Translations under genes and position numbers: made by a program
Shown here: one piece after another, positions 17,132 through 25,327 of the stretch
Layout of the letters: each line of letters opens with the position of its first letter
Numbering within the stretch: the first letter of the stretch is position 1
Assembly: GCA_003388555.1 (NCBI GenBank)
Contig: QQVD01000007.1
Location: forward strand, 46,452 to 110,451
Direction of reading: 5' to 3'
Origin: Acidobacteriota bacterium
GTDB lineage: Bacteria > Acidobacteriota > Thermoanaerobaculia > Multivoradales > Multivoraceae
Length of the DNA: 64,000 nucleotides
Notes under the pieces: generated by a model
Databases searched by the model: none
Seen by the model: only the letters and a program-made list of their open reading frames with translations
Told to the model about the DNA's origin: nothing

Positions 17132-17977
17132 ATGCGCCTCCGGCGGCTCGCCCCGATCGTCGCGCTCCCGATGCTGCTCGGCTCGCTCGCGGCCGCTCCG
17201 CTGTCGGCCCAGCTCGAGAGTGCCGGCGAGGGGCCGGTCGCGATGGGGCACCTGCACGTCAACACGGCCGACGCCGAGGCCAGCCTGCGCTTCTGGAGCG
17301 AGCTGCTCGGTGGCGAGCCGAAGCGGCTCGGGCCGCTCGAGGTCGTCGCGCTGCCCGATCTGCTGGTGGTGCTGACCCGTCGCGAGCCGTCCGCCGGCAG
17401 TGTCGGCAGCTCGGTGAACCACGTCGGGGTTCAGGTCCCGGACGTCGCAGCGCTGGTCGAGCGACTGCGCGCCGCCGGGGTGCCGGTGCGCACCGGCGAG
17501 CACGTGCCGACGCCGGACGTCGACGTGTTCGAGGTCCCCGACCAGGACACCCGAGTCGCCTTCGTCGACAGCCCCGAGGGGACCCGCGTCGAGCTGTTCG
17601 AGAACCGCGCGCTCGAGCGCCCGGTCGAGAACCACCATCTGCACTTCTTCGTCGACGATCCGATCGCCGCGCGCGACTGGTACGTCGAGCGCTTCGGTGC
17701 CGTCGCCAGGCGTCGCGGCTCGTTCGAATCCGCCGACCTGCCCGGCGTCAATCTCACTTTCTCGCAGGGGGAGACGGTCGGCACCGAGGGCCGGGCCATC
17801 GATCACATCGGTTTCGAGGTCGACGATCTGGAGGGGCTGGTGGAGCGCCTCGAGGCGTCCGGCGTGGTCTTCACCCGGCCGCTGACCCGCATCGACGCCC
17901 TGGGCCTGGCGTTCGCCTTCTTCACCGATCCCTGGGGCACCTACGTCGAGCTCACCGAAGGGCTCGACGCCCTCTGA
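17132..17977 (+). CDS. Exported protein with two VOC (glyoxalase-like) domains
   Basis: A 281-residue protein with a signal peptide (about 1-27, ending 'APLSAQ') and two vicinal-oxygen-chelate domains, about 38-150 and 165-281. Each domain shows the paired beta-alpha-beta pattern: 'MGHLHVNTADAEASLRFWSELLGG' opens the first and 'HHLHFFVDDPIAARDWYVERFG' the second. Likely metal ligands include H in 'GHLHV', E in 'RVELFE', H in 'NHHLHF' and E in 'TYVELTE'. VOC enzymes catalyse isomerisation, dioxygenation or resistance reactions at a divalent metal. The exported form is common in Acidobacteriota, but its substrate is unknown. The ATG at 17132 begins directly at the signal peptide; its ribosome site is weak. 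Confidence 0.8.
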   Translation: MRLRRLAPIVALPMLLGSLAAAPLSAQLESAGEGPVAMGHLHVNTADAEASLRFWSELLGGEPKRLGPLEVVALPDLLVVLTRREPSAGSVGSSVNHVGVQVPDVAALVERLRAAGVPVRTGEHVPTPDVDVFEVPDQDTRVAFVDSPEGTRVELFENRALERPVENHHLHFFVDDPIAARDWYVERFGAVARRRGSFESADLPGVNLTFSQGETVGTEGRAIDHIGFEVDDLEGLVERLEASGVVFTRPLTRIDALGLAFAFFTDPWGTYVELTEGLDAL

Positions 17978-18008
17978 CGGCCGAAGCCGACCTGGCCTTC
18001 GTCGGGAA

Positions 18009-20168
18009 TCAGGATGCAGCAGTGGGCGCGGAGCGCGAGGCGTCCTCGAGCACCGAGCTCAGCAGCTGGCGCAGGATCTTGGCGCCCATCGGTTTCACCA
18101 CGTGCTCGTCGAAGCCGGCCTCGAGCGCCCGCAGACGATCCTCCGGCTGGCCGTAGCCGGTCATCGCCACCAGCTTGGGACCGCCGTGGTCGCCGTCCGC
18201 CGGCCAGCGCTCGCGTAGCCGGCGCGCCACTTCGTAGCCGCTGAGGCCGGGCAGGCCGACGTCGATCAGCGCCAGCCGGATCGGTCGCTGCAGGGCGATC
18301 TCGACGCCGCGGTGACCGTCCTCCGCCAGCGAGGTGTGGCAGCCCCAGAGCTCGAGCAGGGCTTCGAGCGCCAGGCGCGCGTCGGGCTGGTCCTCGACGA
18401 CCAGGACCTCGAGGCCCGAGAACTCGTCGGCGGCGACCGTGGCGGGGTGGGGGGCGCTGTCGGAGTCGGCCGCTGCCCCCGGCTGATCGGACGCTCTCGC
18501 CAACGGCAGCAGGACGACCACCCGGGTGCCGCGACCGCGCCCTTCCGAGTGGATCGAGATCTCGCCTCCGTGCAGCTCGACCAGCCGCTTCACCAGAGCG
18601 AGACCGAGTCCGACGCCACCGGCGCTGCGCACCAGGTTTTGTGGCGCCTGGGCGAACGGCTCGAAGGCGTTGGCGAGGAAGTCCGGATCGATCCCGCTGC
18701 CGTCGTCCTCGATGACGATGCGGCCGCGTTCCCCGGGCTGCCGCACGACGTCGACCGCGACCCGCAGCGTCACGCCGGGAGCTCCGTACTTGATCGCGTT
18801 GTCGCAGAGATTGCGCAGGATCTGCTCCAGCCGTGTCGGATCGCCGTGCACCAGCGTCGGCTCGGTGGTCACCACGAGCCGCATCGACGCCGCCTCGACG
18901 ATCGGCTCGAGGATCTGGGCGCAGGACTGGACGATCGTCTCGAGGTCGACGATCTCGGGGCGCAGGGTGAGCTTGTCCGAGTCGATGCGCGCCACGTCGA
19001 GCAGGTCCTCGACGATGCGGCTGAGGTTCGAGCCCTGTCGTTCGAGGATCGAGAGCAGCCGGCCGCGGGACCCGCTCGGCAGGTCTTCGTTCTGCAGCGC
19101 GGTCGTCGCGTTGAGCATCGCCGCCAGCGGGTTGCGCAGCTCGTGTCCGAGCATGGCCAGAAAGCGGTCCTTGGCCTCGACGGCCGCCTCGGCCGCGACC
19201 AGCCCTCGACGGGCTTCAGCCAGCAGGCGAGACCGCTCCAGGCGGGAGCGGTGTTGTGACACGGCGAGACCGGCGATGTAGGCGGCCCCCTCTACGAGGA
19301 CGATCTCCTCCTCACCCGGCCCGCGGGGAGAACTGTGGTAGAGGGCGAGCGATCCGAGCACCTCCCCCTGGGGCGCGAAGATCGGCTGTGCCCAGCAGGC
19401 GCGCAGCTGCTCGCTCCGCGCCAGCTCCCGGAAGTCGGCCCACAGCGGGTCCTCTGCGGTGTCTCGGACCACCACCCGCTGGCGGCGGAACACGGCGGTG
19501 CCGCAGGAGCCGGAGGTGGGACCGATCTCGAGCCCGTCGACGGCTTCGTCGTACTTCTCGGAGAGACCGGCGCTGGCGGCGTGACGCAGCCGCCGTCCAT
19601 CGTCGTCGACGAGGAGGATCGAGGCGGCGGTGCAGCCGCCGTGAGTCAGCACCTCGCCGACCAGGCGCTGCAGCGCCTGGGTCAACGGTTCACCGCGTGC
19701 GATCGACTCGAGCACCCGCTTCTCGTCGGCGAGCAGTGCCTCGGCGCGTCGTCTGCGGCCGACCTCGCGGGAGAGCTCGAGCAGGCGGGCGTTGAGCTCG
19801 GCGAAGCGCGCCAGGCCCGAGTCGTGGGCGCGCTCCTGAAGCTCGATGAAGAGGGTGTCCTCGGCGCCCCTGGCGCCGGCTGCCCTGCAGGCGACGAGGT
19901 CGCCGGCGGGACGCCGCACGTCGAGCGACGTCGGCGTCCAATCGGTGGTGCGGGCGCACTGGCGCAGCCAGGCGGAGAGGGCCTCCGGCTCGCCGTCGAC
20001 CAGGCTCTGGAGCGCCTTGCCGGCGACGCTCTCGACGGGGGCGCCGAGCAGGTCGAGGGCGCGTCGGTTCGCCGCCAGGATCCTGCCGGAGCGGTCGCTC
20101 AGCAGGAGGGCCGCCGGGTGCAGGTGGGACCACTGCGAGAAGGCGTCGAGCGCCCGCGTGCGGCTCAC
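18009..20168 (-). CDS. Hybrid sensor histidine kinase (PAS-GAF-HisKA-HATPase-REC)
   Basis: A 719-residue soluble hybrid kinase. Domains in order: PAS-like (about 8-110), linking helix (115-150), GAF (about 152-305), HisKA with phosphoacceptor H342 in 'GHELRNPLAA', HATPase ('LRNLCDNAIKYG' N-box near 451, 'EDDGSGID', 'GVGLGLALVKRL'), and a C-terminal receiver with D636 in 'ALIDVGLPGLSG' and the late lysine in 'HVVKP'. There is no membrane helix, so the signal is cytoplasmic. The GTG start at 20168 lies 8 bp after the stop of the MetOD1 gene, so the two are co-transcribed and probably translationally coupled. No DNA-binding regulator is adjacent; the attached receiver suggests a phosphorelay. 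Confidence 0.9.
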   Translation of the reverse strand: MSRTRALDAFSQWSHLHPAALLLSDRSGRILAANRRALDLLGAPVESVAGKALQSLVDGEPEALSAWLRQCARTTDWTPTSLDVRRPAGDLVACRAAGARGAEDTLFIELQERAHDSGLARFAELNARLLELSREVGRRRRAEALLADEKRVLESIARGEPLTQALQRLVGEVLTHGGCTAASILLVDDDGRRLRHAASAGLSEKYDEAVDGLEIGPTSGSCGTAVFRRQRVVVRDTAEDPLWADFRELARSEQLRACWAQPIFAPQGEVLGSLALYHSSPRGPGEEEIVLVEGAAYIAGLAVSQHRSRLERSRLLAEARRGLVAAEAAVEAKDRFLAMLGHELRNPLAAMLNATTALQNEDLPSGSRGRLLSILERQGSNLSRIVEDLLDVARIDSDKLTLRPEIVDLETIVQSCAQILEPIVEAASMRLVVTTEPTLVHGDPTRLEQILRNLCDNAIKYGAPGVTLRVAVDVVRQPGERGRIVIEDDGSGIDPDFLANAFEPFAQAPQNLVRSAGGVGLGLALVKRLVELHGGEISIHSEGRGRGTRVVVLLPLARASDQPGAAADSDSAPHPATVAADEFSGLEVLVVEDQPDARLALEALLELWGCHTSLAEDGHRGVEIALQRPIRLALIDVGLPGLSGYEVARRLRERWPADGDHGGPKLVAMTGYGQPEDRLRALEAGFDEHVVKPMGAKILRQLLSSVLEDASRSAPTAAS

Positions 20169-20176
20169 TCCACGCC

Positions 20177-20788
20177 CTACTCGGATTCGGCAGCGCCGGG
20201 GCCGACCCGGTAGTACTCGCGCCCGGCGAGCTCGTCGACTGCTGGCGTCTTGCGCAGGTGCACCAAGACGCGGCATCCCTGGGCGCCTTCCGCGATGGTC
20301 TCCTGCAGCTCGACCTTGGCGAAGCCGAGATTCTCGGCCGAGATGGTGCCGAAGACGTTCGAGGTCATCATGCACAGGGAGGGTCGGCCGAGCACCTTGT
20401 GGCCGAACGGGCAGCGCCGGTTGCCGAGCACGATGCGCTCCTCGGTCGCCTCGATGACGAAGAAGTCGCCGTCGATGCGGCGCTTGAGGTCGACCAGGAC
20501 GGCCGCGACCCGGTCGCGATCGAACGGCTCATCGCCGAGCCGCTCGTGGTAGGCGCGGTCGATCTGCTCGCCGAGGCTCTGTCCCACCACGCTGACGAAG
20601 CCCGACGCCTCGTCGACGCCGACGACGTCCTGGAGGGTCCCGGTGAGAACGCGCAGCAAGGAGCGCAGGAAACGGTCCTTGTCCAGCGCCACGTCGGCCT
20701 CGGCCAGCGTCCGCAGCGATCGCCTGATGCCGGCCGCCGAGTCGGGCGCCGCACTGCCGGGACGATCGGGGAGCGAGGGTACGGCCAT
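20177..20788 (-). CDS. Methanogen output domain 1 (MetOD1) protein
   Basis: A 203-residue protein whose C-terminal half carries the conserved cysteine-rich core '[22 protein letters not shown]', then '[15 protein letters not shown]'. This pattern matches the domain called methanogen output domain 1, a sensory or output module found in archaeal and bacterial signalling proteins; three cysteines may bind a metal or cofactor, which is inference. The N-terminal helix-rich part (about 20-110) may be a dimeriser. AAGGAGG lies upstream of the ATG, with a closer GGAGA. It is the first gene of a two-gene operon with the hybrid kinase, so it is likely a partner sensor for that kinase. Confidence 0.75.
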   Translation of the reverse strand: MAVPSLPDRPGSAAPDSAAGIRRSLRTLAEADVALDKDRFLRSLLRVLTGTLQDVVGVDEASGFVSVVGQSLGEQIDRAYHERLGDEPFDRDRVAAVLVDLKRRIDGDFFVIEATEERIVLGNRRCPFGHKVLGRPSLCMMTSNVFGTISAENLGFAKVELQETIAEGAQGCRVLVHLRKTPAVDELAGREYYRVGPGAAESE

Positions 20789-21151
20789 CGGCGTCTCCGT
20801 GCCTCCTTCGGGGCATCGAAGCTAGCACGCCCTCCGCCGGCAAGGACAGCCTCGCCTTGGCGTCGAGCCGGCGCAGAAAGCCGGACGGCCCGGGACGCAA
20901 GCCGCCGCAGTGCAGCTTTCGCCCGGGCCGATCCTTCACAAGGGAGTTTCCCGCCGCGCGGGATGCTCGAAAAGAAAGCACGCGGCGTGCCAACTGCGGC
21001 TCCTTGTCCTGCACAGCACCGAAAGCCCCTGCTTCTAAGGCCTTCGCCCGTGCAGCGGACGACGGAAGCTACGACGGGTCGTCCTGAATCCGTACGAAAG
21101 CCGGGATCCGGACGGAGTTCCTACGGTCACTCCATACGGTTTCAGGCCCAG
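20789..21151. other. Intergenic region without recognisable gene
   Basis: This 363-bp gap lies between the 3' end of the second permease gene and the 5' end of the MetOD1 gene. Two GGCCCGGG/CCCGGGCC blocks (20887-20894 and 20932-20939) could pair over a 37-nt loop. It must hold the MetOD1 promoter, but I see no clear -35/-10 pair and no RNA gene. Confidence 0.4.
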
Positions 21152-23911
21152 CTAGGTCCGTCGCAGCACCACGGCGCAGTCGGTGCGTGCCGCACGCAGC
21201 GCCGGGAAGAGCGCGGCGACGACGGCGACGAGGACCAGGATCGCGGCTGTCGTCGCCAGCACTCCGGGATCCGACGAGTGGATCCCGAACAGCAGGTTCG
21301 AGACCAGCCGCGACAGAGGCACGGTGGCGGCCGCGCCGAGCAGCACTCCGACGAGAGCCAGGAGAGCCGTGCGCAGCACGAGTCGCGCCACCACCCGCCG
21401 TCGCGCTTCGCCCAACGCCATGCGGATGCCGATCTCGCGGCTGCGTTCGATCACCGAGTGGGAGAGCACACCGTAGATGCCGAGCGAGGCGAGCAGCACC
21501 GCGATGGCGGCGAACGCGGCCAGCAGCGTGAGGGTGAAGCGCCTCGGCGAGCTGGCCCTGTCGATCCGCGATGCGAGCGTCTGGTGCTCGTCGCTGGGCA
21601 GGGTCGGGTCGACCGACACGATCGTCGCCCGCACCTGGGGCACCAGGCTCGACGGTGGCAGCGTCGAGCGCACGACCATCTCCACCTGTCCCGGCGGTTC
21701 GGCCAGCTGGGAGAGCGGCAGGTAGACCTGGAGTCCCGACTCCTGCTCCGCCGACTGGTGGAGCACGTCGGCCGCCACACCGACGACCTCGAAGACACCG
21801 TGCCCGAAGCGCAGCTCGCGCCCGAGCGCCGAGCCGTCGTAGAGCCGGCTGGCGAGGCTCTGGTTGACGATGGCGACCGGCGCCGATTCACGGTCGTCGC
21901 CGGCTGTGAAGGGACGGCCTTCGGCCAGCGGGATCTCGAGCGTGTCGAGGTAGGCGGCGTCGACCAGGTGCACGAAGGCGTTGATCGGCTCGTCCTGGAC
22001 GACGCCCGGAACGGCGATGCCCCAGGAGCGGTTGCCGCCGAGCGGCAGGTCGTCGGTCAGTGCCACCGAGGAGACGCCGGGGCTCGAGGCGACCGCCTCG
22101 ATCAGCTCGCGGTGGAAGCTCTCGACGTCGTCGGCTCCCTGCAGGCGCGCCGGTGTCCGGATCCGCCAGGCGACCACGCCTTCCGCATCGAACCCGAGGT
22201 CGGTGCGGCTGACACGCTGGAAGCTCTCCAGCAGCAGACCGCCGAAGACCAGCAGCACGCAGGCCAGCGCCACCTCGGCGACCACCAGGGTCTCACGCAG
22301 CCCGCGCGCCGAGCGGCCGCTGCTGGCTCCCCGCACCGAGGCATGAGCTGCGAGTGCCGGTCGACGACCGACCAGGTGGCTGGCCGGAGCGACTCCGACG
22401 AGCAGGCCGACGAGGGCGGCGACGAAGAGGCAGAAGACGAGAGTCGTCCCGTTCACAGAGACCGAGGAAAGCATGGGAATGCTGATCGCCGACGTCTGCG
22501 CGATCCAGCGCGTCGCCACCGCGGCGAGAACGCCGCCCAGCAGACTCCCGCACAGCGCCAGCAGCAGACTCTCGAGGACCAGCTGGCGCACGATCCGGCC
22601 GCGCGACGCGCCGAGAGTCGAGCGCAGGGAGATCTCGGGAACCCGGCGCGCGCCCCTCGCCAGCAGGTAGTTGGCGAGGTTGGCGCACACGATCAGCATC
22701 ATCACCGCGGCGCTGGCGGCGAGCAGCACCAGCGCGGGTCGGTAGGGGCCGGAGATGCGTTCGCGCAGGGGCGTGATCTCGCCGCCGAGGCCCCAGCGCC
22801 GGGGATCGGCCTCGGCCAGTGCGGCGACCACCCGGTCGAGGTCGGCCTGGGCGCTCTCGACCGTCGCATCGTCAGCCAGGCGGCCGACGATGTGCAGCGT
22901 GTTGCCCCAGGCGTCGGTCGAGTCGTCGATCGGGAAGGGGCAGAGGAAGTCGACCCGCGTGTTGGGCGTGAAGACCGACGAGAAGTCGAACTCCGCCGGC
23001 AGGACCCCGACGACGACCTGCGGCCGGTCGTCGATCGTGACGGTGCGGCCGACGATCCCCTCGTCGCCGCCGAAGCGGCGCTCCCAGAAGTCGTGGGAGA
23101 GGATCACGACGTCGCCGTCTGGCGAGCGCGCCTCGTCGGGGCGGAAGTGGCGGCCGATGACGGGATCGACGCCGAGCACCGCGAGGAGGTCGTGCGCGAC
23201 GTCGACTCCGATCAGGGTCTCCGGCTCACCGTCGCCGCTCAGGGTGTGGGGACTACGCTCGAAGAACGCGAACCAGCCGCTGAGCCCGTCGAACGAGTCG
23301 GTCATGGCGCGGAAGTCGCGCAGGTTGCCGGTGCGTGAGGTCACCGAGGAGAGGCCGCCGCCGTCGCCGTCGACGTTGGCGATCCAGACCAGACGTTCGG
23401 GTTCCTCGAACGGCAGTGGCTCGATCAGCAGCGGCTGCAGGACGCTGAAGACCGCCGTCGTGGCGCCGATGCCGACGCCGGTGATCACGGTGGCAAAGGC
23501 CAGCAGCTTGGGATCGCGGCGCACGGCGCGCAGCGCCGAGCGCAGATCGTGGCCCAGCCCGCGGGGGGAGAGTGCTTCGATCCAGTCCATCGTCGTGGCT
23601 CCCTCGAGCTGTCTGTCGGCTGCCCCGCCGCGGCGCAGCGAAGCCGGTGGGTCGGCTGTACGGAAGGGGTTCCAGGCCATCTGCAGGCAGAGGTCGAGCG
23701 CCTCGAGGCGGTACCACCAGCGGGCGGCGAAGGCGCCGCGGAGATCCACCTGGCGCACGTAGTCCTCACGCAGGTCGCCGAGGGCGACGTGACGGGTCTC
23801 GCCGCCGCCCAGCAGCAGCGAGACCACTGCTTCGCTGAGGCGGGGCGGACGCGGCACGTCGCTCGCGGGGCGCCCGGAGGGAAGTCGGCGTCGGCCCGGG
23901 TCGCGGCTCAT
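21152..23911 (-). CDS. ADOP-family permease with permease-prefix domain
   Basis: A 919-residue acidobacterial duplicated permease. An N-terminal extension of about 90 residues ('VALGDLREDYVRQ...ARWWYRLEAL') matches the permease prefix domain type 2 found on PadR-linked ADOPs. Then come two copies of MacB core plus FtsX helices (first FtsX block about 355-480, second about 795-910, with 'RSREIGIRMALGEARRR'). It probably works without a dedicated ATPase gene; the substrate is unknown. The start ATG (23909-23911) overlaps the stop of padR in ATGA, a 4-bp overlap that couples translation. So the permease is under the PadR promoter and likely derepressed by the PadR ligand. Confidence 0.93.
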   Translation of the reverse strand: MSRDPGRRRLPSGRPASDVPRPPRLSEAVVSLLLGGGETRHVALGDLREDYVRQVDLRGAFAARWWYRLEALDLCLQMAWNPFRTADPPASLRRGGAADRQLEGATTMDWIEALSPRGLGHDLRSALRAVRRDPKLLAFATVITGVGIGATTAVFSVLQPLLIEPLPFEEPERLVWIANVDGDGGGLSSVTSRTGNLRDFRAMTDSFDGLSGWFAFFERSPHTLSGDGEPETLIGVDVAHDLLAVLGVDPVIGRHFRPDEARSPDGDVVILSHDFWERRFGGDEGIVGRTVTIDDRPQVVVGVLPAEFDFSSVFTPNTRVDFLCPFPIDDSTDAWGNTLHIVGRLADDATVESAQADLDRVVAALAEADPRRWGLGGEITPLRERISGPYRPALVLLAASAAVMMLIVCANLANYLLARGARRVPEISLRSTLGASRGRIVRQLVLESLLLALCGSLLGGVLAAVATRWIAQTSAISIPMLSSVSVNGTTLVFCLFVAALVGLLVGVAPASHLVGRRPALAAHASVRGASSGRSARGLRETLVVAEVALACVLLVFGGLLLESFQRVSRTDLGFDAEGVVAWRIRTPARLQGADDVESFHRELIEAVASSPGVSSVALTDDLPLGGNRSWGIAVPGVVQDEPINAFVHLVDAAYLDTLEIPLAEGRPFTAGDDRESAPVAIVNQSLASRLYDGSALGRELRFGHGVFEVVGVAADVLHQSAEQESGLQVYLPLSQLAEPPGQVEMVVRSTLPPSSLVPQVRATIVSVDPTLPSDEHQTLASRIDRASSPRRFTLTLLAAFAAIAVLLASLGIYGVLSHSVIERSREIGIRMALGEARRRVVARLVLRTALLALVGVLLGAAATVPLSRLVSNLLFGIHSSDPGVLATTAAILVLVAVVAALFPALRAARTDCAVVLRRT

Positions 23912-24267
23912 CGGTGGTCGAGCGCCCCGCCGAGGCCGTCGAAGAAGGTCAGCAGCACGGTGCGCGATTGCCGCACGGCTTCGACGCCGGCCCGGGTCAC
24001 CGCCAGACGGCGCATCGGGTGGCCGCCGCGCTCCGGCACCTGGCTCGGCTCGATCTCCCACTCGACGAGGCCCTTGAGCCGCAGCCGATCGAGGGTGCGG
24101 TAGAGGGCGCCGCGGGTCACGCGGCGCGCGGCGTTCTCCTCGAGGTCGCGGCGGACCTGGTTGGCGTAGGGCTGATCCGCCTGGCGCAGGATGGCGAGCA
24201 GCACCAGGAGCTCGAACTCGCCGACCCGTGCCGGCTCCGTTTCGGGGCAGTCCTCGTCGGTACTCAC
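23908..24267 (-). CDS. PadR-family transcriptional regulator
   Basis: A 119-residue PadR repressor: 'VGEFELLVLLAILRQADQPYANQVRRDLEE' (in two parts) forms the first helices, 'RVTRGALYRTLDRLRLKGLVEW' the winged helix-turn-helix with recognition helix, and 'RRLAVTRAGVEAVRQSR' the wing and dimer helix. PadR proteins bind phenolic or drug-like ligands and repress adjacent transporter genes. The GTG at 24267 fits because the operator-like boxes at 24301-24344 lie just upstream; an ATG at 24342 in frame would place those boxes inside the coding region. It shares an ATGA overlap with the permease gene. Confidence 0.88.
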   Translation of the reverse strand: MSTDEDCPETEPARVGEFELLVLLAILRQADQPYANQVRRDLEENAARRVTRGALYRTLDRLRLKGLVEWEIEPSQVPERGGHPMRRLAVTRAGVEAVRQSRTVLLTFFDGLGGALDHR

Positions 24268-24300
24268 CGTTCTCTGCTCGGGTTCAGTTCGGGTGGAGGT

Positions 24301-24344
24301 CGCGGAGTCTGCAATGCAGACGCCGCGGAGTCTACTTTGCATGC
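24301..24344 (-). promoter_or_regulatory. Candidate PadR operator: two tandem boxes
   Basis: Two direct copies of CGCGGAGTCT start at 24301 and 24324, 23 bp apart (about two helical turns). The first is followed by the perfect 15-bp palindrome GTCTGCAATGCAGAC (24307-24321); the second by the related TCTACTTTGCATGC. The boxes lie just upstream of the padR start and between padR and the divergent dehalogenase-like gene, so they may control both. Confidence 0.65.
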
Positions 24345-24481
24345 TACGTGCTGCGAGGGCCCCGGGTTGCAGAAGGGGCCTGCTCGTCGTCGAGGCGGGG
24401 CGGTCGTGGTGTCGCGGTCTACACTCGGCTCCGGGGCCGGGTTCGTCGGACGTCCCGGCGGCAACCGTGGAGGGGTGCGCG

Positions 24482-25168
24482 ATGAGCGGAGCAGTGCAGG
24501 GCAAGCGGGTGGTGGTCACCTGCGCCGACCGGTTCATGGGGCCGGCGACGTGCGAGCTGTTCGCCGAGCAGGGCGCCGAGGTGGTGGCGGATCTTCGCGA
24601 CCTGAGGCCGCCGGCGGCCTGCGATGAGCTGATCGACACGCACGGGTGCCCCGACGTGCTCATCGTCAACCTCGGAGCTCCGTCGTCACCCAACACGCCG
24701 GTCGAGGACCTCGACGACGACACCTGGGCAGAGAAGTTCGAGGTCATGGTGCACCCGCTGTTCCGTCTGGCGCGGGCCGTCCTGCCGACGATGAAGCAGC
24801 GCCGGGCGGGCAAGATCGTCGTCTACGGCAGCGCCACCGGCCTGCGCAGCATGGCGAAGGTGTCGGCCTACAGCGCCGCGCGCGCCGCCCAGGTGGGTTT
24901 CGTCAAGGCCGCCGGTCTCGAGGCGGCGCCGCACAACGTGCAGATCAACCTGATCGCCCAGAACTACGTCGAGAACTCGGAGTACTACCCGCCGGAGCTG
25001 GTCGCCAGCGAGCGATTCCAGCGTCATCTGGCGCGCAACGTGCCGGCGGGCCGTCTCGCCACCGGCCGCGAGGACGCCGAGCTCGCCCTCTTCCTGGCTA
25101 GCGACAAGAGCGACTTCATCGTCGGCCAGGCCATACCCTTCAGCGGCGGCTGGACGCTGCAGGGCTGA
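24482..25168 (+). CDS. Probable halohydrin (haloalcohol) dehalogenase
   Basis: A 228-residue short-chain-dehydrogenase-fold protein that lacks the cofactor motif of that family and instead carries both halohydrin dehalogenase signatures. At T13-x4-F18-x-G20 ('TCADRFMG') the glycine-rich NAD loop is replaced by the halide-site motif. At S117-x12-Y130-x3-R134 the catalytic lysine of ordinary SDRs is an arginine. The C-terminal 'QNYVENSEYYP' and 'LALFLASDKSDFIVGQAIPFSGGW' also align with HheC-type enzymes ('PNYLHSED...ELVAFLAS..DYLTGQVF.LAGG'). Such enzymes close vicinal haloalcohols to epoxides and open epoxides with azide, cyanide or nitrite, without a nucleotide cofactor. The ATG has GGAGGGG upstream. 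The gene is divergent from padR and separated by about 214 bp containing candidate operators. Confidence 0.85.
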   Translation: MSGAVQGKRVVVTCADRFMGPATCELFAEQGAEVVADLRDLRPPAACDELIDTHGCPDVLIVNLGAPSSPNTPVEDLDDDTWAEKFEVMVHPLFRLARAVLPTMKQRRAGKIVVYGSATGLRSMAKVSAYSAARAAQVGFVKAAGLEAAPHNVQINLIAQNYVENSEYYPPELVASERFQRHLARNVPAGRLATGREDAELALFLASDKSDFIVGQAIPFSGGWTLQG

Positions 25169-25172
25169 TCGG

Positions 25173-25198
25173 GCGGCGCTCGCCGGAAGGCGCGCCGC
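25173..25198 (+). terminator. Hairpin after the dehalogenase gene
   Basis: A 7-bp perfect stem GCGGCGC/GCGCCGC with a 12-nt loop sits 4 bp after the stop codon and is followed by CACCCTTCCCTG without a clear T-run. It is weakly terminator-like. Confidence 0.35.
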
Positions 25199-25327
25199 AC
25201 CCTTCCCTGTTGGTTCCGTGTCGAGGCGGAGGCAGGGTGAGCAGGCGCGGGTGCCGGCCGGGCCGCGCCGTCACAGCCGGCTCGCTCGGAAGCCGCCGAA
25301 CCGCCTGACCGGCGCCACCACAGAAGC

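Noticed and set aside
20258..23338. A 1026-codon open frame antisense to the MetOD1 and permease genes
   Set aside because: It crosses two real genes and the gap between them, and it is a typical GC-rich shadow.
24482..25168. Ordinary NAD(P)-dependent short-chain dehydrogenase
   Set aside because: The glycine-rich cofactor loop is absent and the catalytic lysine is arginine; both fit a halohydrin dehalogenase.
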